Source: Pseudorhodoferax sp047601025
Lineage (GTDB): Bacteria; Pseudomonadota; Gammaproteobacteria; Burkholderiales; Burkholderiaceae_C
Length of the DNA: 64,000 nucleotides
Assembly: GCF_047601025.1 (NCBI RefSeq)
Contig: NZ_JASGJZ010000001.1
Span: 3,534,001-3,598,000 of the forward strand
Direction of reading: 5' to 3'
Of this stretch, positions 25,763 to 35,190 are shown piece after piece. Position 1 is the first letter of the stretch. Every line of letters starts with the position of its first letter. A program made the translations under genes and the position numbers. Under the pieces are notes generated by a model. It ran no database searches. It was not told the DNA's origin and worked only from the letters and a program-made list of their open reading frames with translations.

Positions 25763-26122
25763 ATGAACCTCGACCAGTACCTCCCAGTCCTTTTGTTCAT
25801 CCTGGTGGGTATCGGTGTAGGGATCGCGCCACAGCTGCTGGGCTACCTGCTCGGTCCCAACCGGCCCGATGCGGCCAAGAACTCCCCGTACGAATGCGGC
25901 TTCGAGGCGTTCGAGAACGCGCGCATGAAATTCGACGTGCGCTACTACCTCGTCGCCATCCTGTTCATCCTGTTCGACCTCGAGATCGCGTTCCTGTTTC
26001 CCTGGGCCGTGGCGCTGAAGGATGTCGGTGCGACCGGCTTCTGGGCCGTCGTGGTGTTCCTGGCGATCCTGGTCGTGGGCTTCGTCTACGAATGGAAAAA
26101 GGGCGCGCTGGACTGGGAATGA
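25763..26122 (+). CDS. nuoA: NADH-quinone oxidoreductase subunit A
   Basis: 119-residue membrane subunit at the junction of the arms of complex I. Three transmembrane helices are visible, with the conserved loop YECGFEAFENARMKFDVRYY, containing the Cys of the switch loop, between the first two. It starts the 14-gene nuo operon (nuoA to nuoN, all plus strand). The gap to the tRNA-Leu gene is 59 bp, so transcription may begin near or read through that gene. Confidence 0.97.
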   Translation: MNLDQYLPVLLFILVGIGVGIAPQLLGYLLGPNRPDAAKNSPYECGFEAFENARMKFDVRYYLVAILFILFDLEIAFLFPWAVALKDVGATGFWAVVVFLAILVVGFVYEWKKGALDWE

Positions 26123-26149
26123 CCCGGTCCGGACAGCTGGAGATTAGCT

Positions 26150-26632
26150 ATGGCCATTGAAGGCGTATTCAAGGAAGGCTTCGTCACGACCTCGTACGAC
26201 GCGGTCGTGAACTGGGCCAAGACCGGCTCGCTGTGGCCCATGACCTTCGGGCTGGCCTGCTGCGCGGTCGAAATGATGCATGCGGCCGCCGCGCGCTACG
26301 ACATCGGCCGCTTCGGCGCCGAGGTGTTCCGCGCCAGCCCGCGCCAGTCCGACCTGATGATCGTGGCCGGCACGCTGTGCAACAAGATGGCGCCGGCGCT
26401 GCGCAAGGTCTACGACCAGATGGCCGAGCCGCGCTGGGTGCTGTCCATGGGCTCGTGCGCCAACGGCGGCGGCTACTACCACTACAGCTACTCCGTCGTG
26501 CGCGGCTGCGACCGCATCGTGCCGGTCGACGTCTACGTGCCGGGCTGCCCGCCGACGGCCGAGGCGCTGATCTACGGGATCATCCAGCTGCAGCAGAAGA
26601 TCCGCCGTACCCAAACCATCGCCCGGGTCTGA
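26150..26632 (+). CDS. nuoB: NADH-quinone oxidoreductase subunit B
   Basis: 160-residue peripheral subunit (PSST) carrying the terminal iron-sulfur cluster N2 next to the quinone site. Cluster ligands appear as the adjacent Cys pair in LACCAVEMMH, then MGSCANGGGYY and VPGCPPTAEAL. Size and motifs are normal. It lies 27 bp after nuoA and 3 bp before nuoC. Confidence 0.97.
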   Translation: MAIEGVFKEGFVTTSYDAVVNWAKTGSLWPMTFGLACCAVEMMHAAAARYDIGRFGAEVFRASPRQSDLMIVAGTLCNKMAPALRKVYDQMAEPRWVLSMGSCANGGGYYHYSYSVVRGCDRIVPVDVYVPGCPPTAEALIYGIIQLQQKIRRTQTIARV

Positions 26633-26635
26633 TCC

Positions 26636-27244
26636 ATGACCGTATTTGCCGTCGATCCCCACATCCTGAAGGACACGGTCGCCACCACGCTGGGCGACAA
26701 GGTGAAGTCCCTCGTCCTGGTGCGCGGCGAGCTGACGCTGACGCTGAAGGCCGCCGACTACCTGGAGGCCATGCAGACGCTGCGCGACGCGCCCGGATGC
26801 AAGTTCGAGCAGCTCATCGACCTGTGCGGCGTGGACTATTCCGCCTACCGCGACGGCATATGGGAAGGCCAGCGCTTCTGCGTGGTCTCGCACCTGCTGT
26901 CGGTCAGCCTGAACCAGCGCCTGCGCGTGAAGGTCTTCTGCGATGACGACGACATGCCGATCCTGCCTTCGGTCATGCATCTGTGGGCATCGGGCAACTG
27001 GTTCGAGCGCGAGGCCTTCGACCTGTACGGCATCCTGTTCGACGGCCACATCGACCTGCGCCGCATCCTGACCGACTACGGCTTCATCGGCCACCCGTTC
27101 CGCAAGGACTTCCCGCTGTCCGGCCACGTCGAGATGCGCTACGACGAGGAACTGCGCCGCGTGGTCTACCAGCCGGTCACCATTGAGCCGCGCGAGATCA
27201 CGCCCCGCGTGATCCGTGAAGACAACTACGGCGGCCTGCACTGA
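26636..27244 (+). CDS. nuoC: NADH-quinone oxidoreductase subunit C
   Basis: 202-residue 30-kDa peripheral subunit of complex I. The conserved C-terminal part FEREAFDLYGILFDGHIDLRR and the following GHPFRKDFPLSG identify it. It is not fused to NuoD, unlike the NuoCD protein of E. coli. ATG 26636 is three bases after the nuoB stop. Residues about 30 to 160 form the 30-kDa domain. Confidence 0.97.
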   Translation: MTVFAVDPHILKDTVATTLGDKVKSLVLVRGELTLTLKAADYLEAMQTLRDAPGCKFEQLIDLCGVDYSAYRDGIWEGQRFCVVSHLLSVSLNQRLRVKVFCDDDDMPILPSVMHLWASGNWFEREAFDLYGILFDGHIDLRRILTDYGFIGHPFRKDFPLSGHVEMRYDEELRRVVYQPVTIEPREITPRVIREDNYGGLH

Positions 27245-27272
27245 CGGCGGCCAGCAGACCCGCGGACACCCC

Positions 27273-28526
27273 ATGGCAGAAATCAAGAACTACACCCTGA
27301 ACTTCGGGCCCCAGCACCCGGCTGCGCACGGCGTGCTGCGCCTGGTGCTGGAGCTGGACGGCGAAGTCGTGCAGCGTGCCGATCCCCACATCGGCCTGCT
27401 GCACCGCGCCACCGAGAAGCTGGCCGAGAGCAAGACCTTCATCCAGTCGCTGCCCTACATGGACCGTCTCGACTACGTGTCCATGATGTGCAACGAGCAC
27501 GCCTACTGCCTGGCGATCGAGAAGCTGCTGGGCATCGAGGTGCCGATCCGCGCGCAGTACATCCGCGTGATGTTCTCCGAGATCACGCGCATGCTGAACC
27601 ACCTGATGTGGCTCGGCTCGCACGGCAACGACTGCGGTAGTTCCACGATCCTGATCTACGCGTTCCGCGAGCGCGAGGATCTGTTCGACATGTACGAGGC
27701 GGTGTCCGGCGCGCGCATGCACGCGGCCTATTTCCGTCCGGGCGGCGTCTACCGCGACCTGCCCGGCACCATGCCGCAGTACACGGTCAGCAAGATCAAG
27801 AACGCCAAGGCGCTGGCGCGCATGAACGAGAACCGGCAGGGCTCGCTGCTGGACTTCATCGACGACTTCACCCAGCGCTTCACGACCTACCTGGCCGAAT
27901 ACCATACGCTGCTGACCGACAACCGCATCTGGAAGCAGCGCACGGTCGGCATCGGCATCATGTCGCCCGAGCGGGCGCTGAACCTGGGCCTGACCGGCCC
28001 GATGCTGCGCGGCTCCGGCATCGCCTGGGACCTGCGCAAGAAGCAGCCCTACGACGTCTACGACCGCGTCGACTTCGACATCCCGGTCGGCAAGACCGGC
28101 GACTGCTACGACCGCTACCTGGTCCGCATGGAAGAGCTGGCCCAGTCCAACCGCATCATCAAGCAGTGCGTGGACTGGCTGCGTGCCAACCCCGGCCCGG
28201 TGATCACCGACAACCACAAGGTGGCGCCGCCGTCGCGCGAATCCATGAAGTCCAGCATGGAAGAGCTGATCCACCACTTCAAGCTGTTCACCGAGGGCTT
28301 CCACGTGCCCGAGGGCGACGCCTATGCCGCCGTCGAGCATCCGAAGGGCGAGTTCGGCATCTACCTGGTCAGCGACGGTGCCAACAAGCCCTACCGCCTG
28401 AAGATTCGTCCGCCCGGGTTCGTGCATCTGTCCGCACTGGACGAGATGTCGCGCGGCCACATGCTGGCCGATGCCGTTGCGATCATCGGCACCCTGGACA
28501 TCGTGTTCGGAGAAATCGACCGATGA
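27273..28526 (+). CDS. nuoD: NADH-quinone oxidoreductase subunit D
   Basis: 417-residue 49-kDa subunit that forms the quinone-binding cavity with NuoB. It starts MAEIKNYTLNFGPQHPAAHG, the family N-terminus, which fixes ATG 27273; a longer upstream frame adds an unrelated stretch. Hydrogenase-like blocks such as RGSGIAWDLRK and the C-terminal GTLDIVFGEIDR are intact. The stop overlaps nuoE (ATGA). Confidence 0.97.
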   Translation: MAEIKNYTLNFGPQHPAAHGVLRLVLELDGEVVQRADPHIGLLHRATEKLAESKTFIQSLPYMDRLDYVSMMCNEHAYCLAIEKLLGIEVPIRAQYIRVMFSEITRMLNHLMWLGSHGNDCGSSTILIYAFREREDLFDMYEAVSGARMHAAYFRPGGVYRDLPGTMPQYTVSKIKNAKALARMNENRQGSLLDFIDDFTQRFTTYLAEYHTLLTDNRIWKQRTVGIGIMSPERALNLGLTGPMLRGSGIAWDLRKKQPYDVYDRVDFDIPVGKTGDCYDRYLVRMEELAQSNRIIKQCVDWLRANPGPVITDNHKVAPPSRESMKSSMEELIHHFKLFTEGFHVPEGDAYAAVEHPKGEFGIYLVSDGANKPYRLKIRPPGFVHLSALDEMSRGHMLADAVAIIGTLDIVFGEIDR

Positions 28527-29065
28527 GCTCTGCTTCCCATTCCGCCCCGGCGACGCCGGCGCCTGCCCTGTCGCAGGAAACGCTGGACCGCTTCGCGCGC
28601 GAGATCGCCAAGTACCCCTACGAGGGCCGCGCCTCGGCCGTGATGGCCTGCCTGTCGATCGCGCAGCAGCAGCACGGCCACGTCTACCCCGAGCACGAGC
28701 AGGTGATCGGCGAGCTGCTGGGCATGCCGACCATCGCGGTGCGCGAGGTCACGACCTTCTACAACATGTACAACCAGCGGCCGGTCGGCCGTTTCAAGCT
28801 GAACGTCTGCACCAACCTGCCGTGCCAGCTGCGCGACGGCTACAAGGCCCTGCACCATCTCGAGAAGAAGCTCGGCGTGGCCATGGGCGAGACCACGCCC
28901 GACGGGCTGTTCACGCTGCAGCAGAGCGAGTGCCTGGGCGCCTGCGCCGACTCGCCGGTGATGCTGGTCAATGACCGCACGATGTGCAGCTTCATGAGCG
29001 ACGAGAAGCTGGATCAGCTGGTCGACGGCCTGCGGGCCGCCGCCGCGCAGGAGGGCAAGGCATGA
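28523..29065 (+). CDS. nuoE: NADH-quinone oxidoreductase subunit E
   Basis: 180-residue 24-kDa thioredoxin-like subunit with binuclear cluster N1a. The four Cys ligands are in VCTNLPCQL and ECLGACADSP. The first 15 residues are Ala/Pro-rich and variable. It overlaps both nuoD and nuoF by ATGA junctions, consistent with coupled translation of the NADH-input module. Confidence 0.96.
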   Translation: MSSASHSAPATPAPALSQETLDRFAREIAKYPYEGRASAVMACLSIAQQQHGHVYPEHEQVIGELLGMPTIAVREVTTFYNMYNQRPVGRFKLNVCTNLPCQLRDGYKALHHLEKKLGVAMGETTPDGLFTLQQSECLGACADSPVMLVNDRTMCSFMSDEKLDQLVDGLRAAAAQEGKA

Positions 29066-30405
29066 ACGCCGCACAAGTGCTCGCGCAATTCGCGGCTACC
29101 GGGGTGCAGACCTGCTTCCACGGCCGCCACATCAGCCCGCAGATCTATGCCGACCTGAACGGCAGCAACTGGCGCGTGAAGGATTACGAGGCGCGTGGCG
29201 GCTACCAGGCCCTGCGCAAGATCCTGGGTGCCGACGGTGGCGAGGGCCTGACGCAGGACCAGGTCATCGCGATCGTCAAGGAGTCCGCGCTGCGCGGCCG
29301 CGGCGGCGCCGGCTTCCCGTCCGGCCTGAAGTGGAGCTTCATGCCGCGCAACTTCCCGGGGCAGAAATACCTGGTCTGCAACTCCGACGAAGGCGAGCCC
29401 GGTACCTGCAAGGACCGCGACATCCTGATGTACAACCCGCACATCGTGATCGAAGGCATGGCCATCGCGGCCTACGCCATGGGCATCACGGTGGGCTACA
29501 ACTACATCCACGGCGAGATCTTCCAGGTCTACGAGCGTTTCGAGGAAGCGCTGGAGGAAGCCCGCGCGGCTGGCTACCTGGGCGACAGGATCCTCGGCAG
29601 CGGCTTCAGCTTCCAGCTGCATGCCGCGCACGGCTTCGGTGCCTACATCTGCGGCGAGGAGACCGCGCTGCTGGAATCGCTGGAAGGCAAGAAGGGCCAG
29701 CCGCGTTTCAAGCCGCCGTTCCCGGCCAGCTTCGGCCTGTACGGCAAGCCGACCACGATCAACAACACCGAGACCTTCGCGGCCGTGCCCTGGATCATCC
29801 GCAACGGCGGCCAGGCCTACCTCGAATGCGGCAAGCCCAACAACGGCGGCACCAAGATCTTCTCGGTCTCCGGCGACGTCGAGCTGCCGGGCAACTACGA
29901 GATCCCGCTGGGCACGCCGTTCACGAAGCTGCTGGAACTGGCCGGCGGCGTGCGCAAGGGGCGCACGCTCAAGGCCGTGATCCCGGGCGGCTCGTCCTCG
30001 CCGGTGCTGCCGGCCGCGATCATGAACGAGTGCACGATGGACTACGACTCCATCGCCAAGGCCGGCTCCATGCTGGGCTCGGGCGCGCTGATCGTGATGG
30101 ACGACACGCGCTGCATGGTCGAGTCGCTCAAGCGCCTGTCCTACTTCTACATGCACGAGTCCTGCGGCCAGTGCACGCCCTGCCGGGAAGGCACGGGCTG
30201 GCTCTGGCGCCTGGTGGACAAGGTGCACCGCGGCGAAGGGCAGTCCAGCGACATGGATCTTCTCAACTCCGTCGCCGACAACATCCAGGGCCGCACGATC
30301 TGCGCGCTCGGCGACGCGGCGGCCATGCCGGTGCGTGCCATGATCAAGCACTTCCGGCACGAGTTCGAGGCCATGTGCAAGAAGCCGGCAACCGCGCAGG
30401 CCTGA
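29062..30405 (+). CDS. nuoF: NADH-quinone oxidoreductase subunit F
   Basis: 447-residue 51-kDa subunit holding FMN and the NADH site, plus tetranuclear cluster N3. RGRGGAGFPSGLKWSF is the nucleotide loop, YICGEETALLESLEGKKGQP the flavin region, and ESCGQCTPCREG with a later Cys in ICALGDAAAMP supply N3 ligands. ATG 29062 overlaps the nuoE stop. No anomalies. Confidence 0.97.
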   Translation: MNAAQVLAQFAATGVQTCFHGRHISPQIYADLNGSNWRVKDYEARGGYQALRKILGADGGEGLTQDQVIAIVKESALRGRGGAGFPSGLKWSFMPRNFPGQKYLVCNSDEGEPGTCKDRDILMYNPHIVIEGMAIAAYAMGITVGYNYIHGEIFQVYERFEEALEEARAAGYLGDRILGSGFSFQLHAAHGFGAYICGEETALLESLEGKKGQPRFKPPFPASFGLYGKPTTINNTETFAAVPWIIRNGGQAYLECGKPNNGGTKIFSVSGDVELPGNYEIPLGTPFTKLLELAGGVRKGRTLKAVIPGGSSSPVLPAAIMNECTMDYDSIAKAGSMLGSGALIVMDDTRCMVESLKRLSYFYMHESCGQCTPCREGTGWLWRLVDKVHRGEGQSSDMDLLNSVADNIQGRTICALGDAAAMPVRAMIKHFRHEFEAMCKKPATAQA

Positions 30406-30422
30406 ACGAGAAGCTCCCCGAT

Positions 30423-32567
30423 ATGGTTGAAATCGAAATCGACGGCAAGAAGGTCGAGATCGCCGAAGGCAGCATGGTGATGCATGCGGCCGACAAGGCC
30501 GGCACCTACATTCCGCACTTCTGCTACCACAAGAAGCTGTCCATCGCCGCCAACTGCCGCATGTGCCTGGTGGACGTCGAGAAGGCACCCAAGCCGATGC
30601 CGGCCTGCGCCACGCCCGTGACGCAGGGCATGGTCGTGCGCACCAAGAGCGACAAGGCCGTCAAGGCCCAGAAGTCGGTCATGGAGTTCCTGCTGATCAA
30701 CCACCCGCTGGACTGCCCGATCTGCGACCAGGGGGGCGAGTGCCAGCTGCAGGATCTGGCCGTGGGCTATGGCGGCTCCGCCTCGCGCTACCAGGAAGAA
30801 AAGCGCGTGGTGTTCCACAAGGACGTCGGCCCGCTGATCTCCATGGAGGAGATGAGCCGCTGCATCCACTGCACCCGCTGCGTGCGCTTCGGCCAGGAAG
30901 TGGCCGGGATCATGGAGCTGGGCATGGTCAACCGGGGCGAGCACTCGGAGATCACGACCATCGCCGGCGAGACCGTGGACTCCGAACTGTCGGGCAACAT
31001 GATCGACATCTGCCCGGTCGGCGCGCTGACCAGCAAGCCGTTCCGCTACAGCGCGCGGACCTGGGAGCTGTCGCGCCGCAAGTCCATCAGCCCGCACGAC
31101 TCGACCGGCGCGAACCTGATCGTGCAGGTCAAGAACCACAAGGTCATGCGCGTGGTGCCGCTGGAGAACGAGTCCGTCAACGAGTGCTGGATCGCCGACC
31201 GCGACCGCTTCTCGTACGAGGCCCTGAACGGCGACGAGCGCCTGACCCAGCCCATGCTCAAGCAGGGCGGCCAGTGGCAGGCCGTGGACTGGCAGACCGC
31301 GCTGGAGTACGTGGCCAACGGCCTCAAGCAGATCAAGGGCCAGCACGGTGCCGGCGGCATCGGCCTGCTGGCCAGCCCGCACAGCACGCTGGAGGAGCTG
31401 AGCCTGGCCGTCTCTCTGGTGCGCGGCCTGGGCAGTGACAACATCGACCACCGCCTGCGCCACGCGGAATTCGCGGTGGGCGAGGGTGTGCGCTGGCTGG
31501 GCATGCCGATCACGGCGCTGTCCACGCTGCAGCGCGTGCTGGTCGTCGGTTCCAACCTGCGCAAGGACCATCCGCTGTTCGCGCAGCGCATCCGCCAGGC
31601 CAGCCGCAAGGGCGCCAAGGTGCATGCGATCGCCTCCTGCCGCCAACTGGCCCATGCCGATGCCTGGGCCATGACGCTGGGCGCCACGCTGAAGGCCGAG
31701 GCCGGCGACTGGCTGCAGGCCCTGGCCGACGTGGCCGCCGCCGTGGCGGCGGAGAAGGGCATCGCCGCCCCGGCGGTCGGCCAGGCCAACGAGGCTGCCC
31801 AAGCCATCGCCAAGTCGCTGCTGTCCGGCGAGCGCAAGGCGGTGCTGCTGGGCAACGGTGCCGCGCACCACGCCCAGGCGTCGAGCCTGCTGGCGCTGGC
31901 GCAGTGGATCGCCGAGCAGACCGGCGCCAGCTTCGGCTACCTGACCGAAGCCGCCAACACCGTCGGCGCGCAGTTCGTCGGCGCCCAGCCCCGGGCCGAT
32001 GGCCGCAACGCCGCGCAGATGCTGGCCGGCGGCCTGAAGGCGGTCGTGCTGCTGAACAACGAACCCGAGTTCGACTCTGCCGCCGGTGCGGCCGCCGCCA
32101 CGGCGCTGGACGCAGCCGAGATGGTCGTCACGCTGAGCCCGTTCAAGGCCAACATGGCCTTCTCCGACGTGCTGCTACCGATCGCGCCGTTCACCGAGAC
32201 TTCGGGCAGCTTCGCGAACGCCGAGGGCCGCGTGCAGAGCTTCCACGCCGTCGTGCGCCCGCTGGGCGAGACGCGTCCGGCCTGGAAGGTGCTGCGCGTA
32301 CTGGGCAACATGCTGGGCCTGCCCGGCTTCGAGCAGGAGTCCTCGCAGGACGTGCTGGCCGCGCTGGGCCTCGTTCAGGCCGATGGCGTGACGCGCTTGC
32401 CGGCCGAGCGGCTGTCGAATGCGACGCGCGCCGGCATCGCCCAGCCTGCTCCGGTCGCGGCGCCCGCCGTGGCCAGCATCTACCAGTTGGACAGCCTGGT
32501 GCGCCGGGCCACGTCCTTGCAATTGACCGCGGACGCGCGGCAGGCCGAGGGAGCTTTGGCAGCATGA
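30423..32567 (+). CDS. nuoG: NADH-quinone oxidoreductase subunit G
   Basis: 714-residue 75-kDa subunit. The N-terminal 2Fe-2S ferredoxin domain has FCYHKKLSIAANCRMCLV and ACATPV; CPICDQGGECQLQD, CIHCTRCVRFGQE and CPVGALTSKPF provide the other cluster ligands. The rest is a molybdopterin-oxidoreductase-like scaffold without cofactor in this family. ATG 30423 is 17 bp after nuoF. The stop overlaps nuoH (ATGA). Confidence 0.97.
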   Translation: MVEIEIDGKKVEIAEGSMVMHAADKAGTYIPHFCYHKKLSIAANCRMCLVDVEKAPKPMPACATPVTQGMVVRTKSDKAVKAQKSVMEFLLINHPLDCPICDQGGECQLQDLAVGYGGSASRYQEEKRVVFHKDVGPLISMEEMSRCIHCTRCVRFGQEVAGIMELGMVNRGEHSEITTIAGETVDSELSGNMIDICPVGALTSKPFRYSARTWELSRRKSISPHDSTGANLIVQVKNHKVMRVVPLENESVNECWIADRDRFSYEALNGDERLTQPMLKQGGQWQAVDWQTALEYVANGLKQIKGQHGAGGIGLLASPHSTLEELSLAVSLVRGLGSDNIDHRLRHAEFAVGEGVRWLGMPITALSTLQRVLVVGSNLRKDHPLFAQRIRQASRKGAKVHAIASCRQLAHADAWAMTLGATLKAEAGDWLQALADVAAAVAAEKGIAAPAVGQANEAAQAIAKSLLSGERKAVLLGNGAAHHAQASSLLALAQWIAEQTGASFGYLTEAANTVGAQFVGAQPRADGRNAAQMLAGGLKAVVLLNNEPEFDSAAGAAAATALDAAEMVVTLSPFKANMAFSDVLLPIAPFTETSGSFANAEGRVQSFHAVVRPLGETRPAWKVLRVLGNMLGLPGFEQESSQDVLAALGLVQADGVTRLPAERLSNATRAGIAQPAPVAAPAVASIYQLDSLVRRATSLQLTADARQAEGALAA

Positions 32568-33640
32568 TCGACAGCATCTACGGTTTCGGCCAGGGACTGG
32601 TCGGCGCTTCCTGGTGGGTCGGGGGCGCCTGGCCCGTGATCTGGGGTCTGATCAAGATCATCTGCGTGCTGGCGCCGCTGATGGGTGCGGTCGCCTACCT
32701 GACGCTGTGGGAGCGCAAGTTCCTCGGCTGGATCCAGGTGCGACACGGGCCCAACCGGGTTGGGCCCATGGGGCTGCTGCAGCCGATCGCCGATGCGCTG
32801 AAGCTGCTGACCAAGGAACTGATCAGCCCGTCGGCGGCGAGCGGCGGCCTGTTCCGCCTGGGGCCCATCATGGCCATCATGCCGGCGCTGGCCGCCTGGG
32901 TGGCCGTGCCGTTCGGGCCCGAGGCCGTGATCGCCAACGTGAACGCCGGGCTGCTGCTGATCATGGCCATCACCTCGATCGAGGTGTACGGCGTGATCAT
33001 CGCCGGCTGGGCCTCGAACTCGAAGTACGCCTTCCTGGGCGCGCTGCGCGCATCGGCCCAGATGGTCAGCTACGAGATCGCCATGGGCTTCTGCCTGGTG
33101 ATCGTGATCATGGTCTCGGGCAGCCTGCACCTGGGCGAGATCGTGGCCGCGCAGGCCAAGGGCATCGGTGTCAATGCCGGCCTGGACTTCCTGTCCTGGA
33201 ACTGGCTGCCGCTGCTGCCGATCTTCCTGGTCTACCTGATCTCCGGCGTGGCCGAGACCAACCGCCACCCGTTCGACGTGGTGGAAGGCGAGGCCGAGAT
33301 CGTGGCCGGCCACATGGTCGAGTACTCCGGCATGGGCTTCGCGATCTTCTTCCTGGCCGAGTACGCCAGCATGTGGCTGGTGTCGATCCTGGCCGTGCTG
33401 ATGTTCCTGGGCGGCTGGCTACCGCCGTTCGCCTTCCTCGACTTCATTCCGGGCTGGATCTGGCTGGGCCTGAAGACCTTCTTCGTGGTCTCGCTGTTCA
33501 TCTGGATCCGCGGCACCTTCCCGCGCTTCCGCTACGACCAGATCATGCGTCTGGGCTGGAAGATCTTCATTCCGGTGACCCTGGTGTGGCTGCTGCTGGT
33601 CGGCGGCTGGATGCAGACGTCCTGGAACATCTGGAAATAA
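32564..33640 (+). CDS. nuoH: NADH-quinone oxidoreductase subunit H
   Basis: 358-residue membrane subunit with about eight helices, forming the quinone entry channel. The conserved loop ERKFLGWIQVRHGPNRVGP and the charged segment SGVAETNRHPFDVVEGEAEI are complete. ATG 32564 overlaps the nuoG stop; nuoI follows 14 bp later. Confidence 0.97.
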   Translation: MIDSIYGFGQGLVGASWWVGGAWPVIWGLIKIICVLAPLMGAVAYLTLWERKFLGWIQVRHGPNRVGPMGLLQPIADALKLLTKELISPSAASGGLFRLGPIMAIMPALAAWVAVPFGPEAVIANVNAGLLLIMAITSIEVYGVIIAGWASNSKYAFLGALRASAQMVSYEIAMGFCLVIVIMVSGSLHLGEIVAAQAKGIGVNAGLDFLSWNWLPLLPIFLVYLISGVAETNRHPFDVVEGEAEIVAGHMVEYSGMGFAIFFLAEYASMWLVSILAVLMFLGGWLPPFAFLDFIPGWIWLGLKTFFVVSLFIWIRGTFPRFRYDQIMRLGWKIFIPVTLVWLLLVGGWMQTSWNIWK

Positions 33641-33654
33641 GCGGAGACCCCACG

Positions 33655-34164
33655 ATGACCACCGCAACCGCTTCCACCTTTTCCGTCAAGGACTTCCTGA
33701 AGAGCTTCATGCTGACGGAGCTGTTCAAGGGCATGGTCCTGACCGGCCGCTACGCCTTGCGCCGCAAGGTCACGGTGCAATTCCCCGAGGAGAAGACGCC
33801 GCTGTCGCCGCGCTTCCGCGGCCTGCACGCGCTGCGCCGCTACGAGAACGGCGAGGAACGCTGCATCGCCTGCAAGCTGTGCGAGGCCGTGTGCCCGGCC
33901 ATGGCGATCACGATCGAGTCCGACGTGCGCGAGGACGGCTCGCGCCGCACCACGCGCTACGACATCGACCTGACTAAGTGCATCTTCTGCGGCTTCTGCG
34001 AGGAAAGCTGCCCGGTCGACTCCATCGTCGAGACCCACATCCTCGAATACCACGGCGAGAAGCGCGGCGACCTGTACTTCACCAAGGACATGCTGCTGGC
34101 CGTGGGCGACCGCTACGAGAAAGAGATCGCGGCGGCCAAGGCGGCCGACGCCCCGTACCGCTGA
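33655..34164 (+). CDS. nuoI: NADH-quinone oxidoreductase subunit I
   Basis: 169-residue ferredoxin-like subunit with two 4Fe-4S clusters (N6a, N6b). The motifs are CIACKLCEAVCPAMAI and CIFCGFCEESCPVDSI, each a full CxxCxxCxxxCP set. The N-terminal amphipathic stretch (residues about 10 to 35) anchors it to the membrane arm. Confidence 0.97.
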   Translation: MTTATASTFSVKDFLKSFMLTELFKGMVLTGRYALRRKVTVQFPEEKTPLSPRFRGLHALRRYENGEERCIACKLCEAVCPAMAITIESDVREDGSRRTTRYDIDLTKCIFCGFCEESCPVDSIVETHILEYHGEKRGDLYFTKDMLLAVGDRYEKEIAAAKAADAPYR

Positions 34165-34191
34165 GCGGCCAGTTCGACTTAGAAAAATTCC

Positions 34192-34857
34192 ATGGACGTC
34201 AAGACTGGCTTCTTCTATCTGTTTTCGCTCGTGCTGCTGTTCGCGGCGTTCCGGGTGATCACCTCGCGCAATCCGGTGCATGCGGTGCTGTACCTGATCC
34301 TCGCGTTCTCGCAGGCCGCCGCCATCTGGCTGCTGCTGCAGGCCGAGTTCCTGGCCATCGTGCTGGTGCTGGTGTACCTCGGCGCGGTGCTGGTGCTGTT
34401 CCTGTTCGTCGTGATGATGCTGGACATCGACATCGAGGACATGCGGCGCGGGTTCTGGCGGCATTTCCCGCTGGCCGCGACCATCGGCGCGCTGGTCGCG
34501 CTGGAAATGGCCGCCGTGCTGATGGGCGGATTCCGCGTGAGCGAGGAGTCGCGCAACCTGGCCGGTGCCGCCGCTCCCGCGGCCGCGCAGGTCTCGAACA
34601 CCAAGGCGCTGGGCATCCTGCTCTACACCGAATACCTGTATCCGATCCAGATCGCCGCCGTGATCCTGCTGGTGGCGATGATCGCCGCGATCGCGCTGAC
34701 GCTGCGTGGCCGCAAGGACACCCGCAACGTGCGCCCCGAGGACCAGGTCCACGTGCGTGCTGCCGACCGCGTGGCCATGGTCAAGATGGATCCCACGCGG
34801 CCCGCGCCCCCGCCCGCCCCGCCGGCGGCGGCTGCAGCCGAGGAGAAGAAGGCATGA
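34192..34857 (+). CDS. nuoJ: NADH-quinone oxidoreductase subunit J
   Basis: 221-residue membrane subunit with five helices. The signature YLGAVLVLFLFVVMMLDID in helix three contains the bulged conserved segment. The C-terminal 40 residues are Pro/Ala-rich and cytosolic, variable in this family. The stop overlaps nuoK (ATGA). Confidence 0.95.
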   Translation: MDVKTGFFYLFSLVLLFAAFRVITSRNPVHAVLYLILAFSQAAAIWLLLQAEFLAIVLVLVYLGAVLVLFLFVVMMLDIDIEDMRRGFWRHFPLAATIGALVALEMAAVLMGGFRVSEESRNLAGAAAPAAAQVSNTKALGILLYTEYLYPIQIAAVILLVAMIAAIALTLRGRKDTRNVRPEDQVHVRAADRVAMVKMDPTRPAPPPAPPAAAAAEEKKA

Positions 34858-35162
34858 CGCTCAGTCTCGGTCATTTCCTGTCGCTGGGGGCGTTGCTGTT
34901 CGCGCTGTCGGTCATCGGCATCTTCCTGAACCGCAAGAACCTGATCGTGCTGCTGATGGCGATTGAGCTGATGCTGCTCGCCGTCAACATGAACTTCGTG
35001 GCGTTCTCGTACTACCTGAACGACATGCACGGCCAGATCTTCGTGTTCTTCATCCTGACCGTCGCCGCGGCCGAATCGGCCATCGGCCTGGCCATCCTGG
35101 TGCTGTTGTTCCGCAACCGGTCCAGCATCAACGTGGACGAACTCAACACGCTCAAGGGCTGA
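34854..35162 (+). CDS. nuoK: NADH-quinone oxidoreductase subunit K
   Basis: 102-residue three-helix antiporter-like subunit. Conserved membrane Glu residues lie in LLMAIELMLLAVNMNFV and in TVAAAESAIGLAIL. The size is typical. ATG 34854 overlaps the nuoJ stop. Confidence 0.97.
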   Translation: MTLSLGHFLSLGALLFALSVIGIFLNRKNLIVLLMAIELMLLAVNMNFVAFSYYLNDMHGQIFVFFILTVAAAESAIGLAILVLLFRNRSSINVDELNTLKG

Positions 35163-35190
35163 GCCCCGCCAGCTCCACCACAAGAACGAC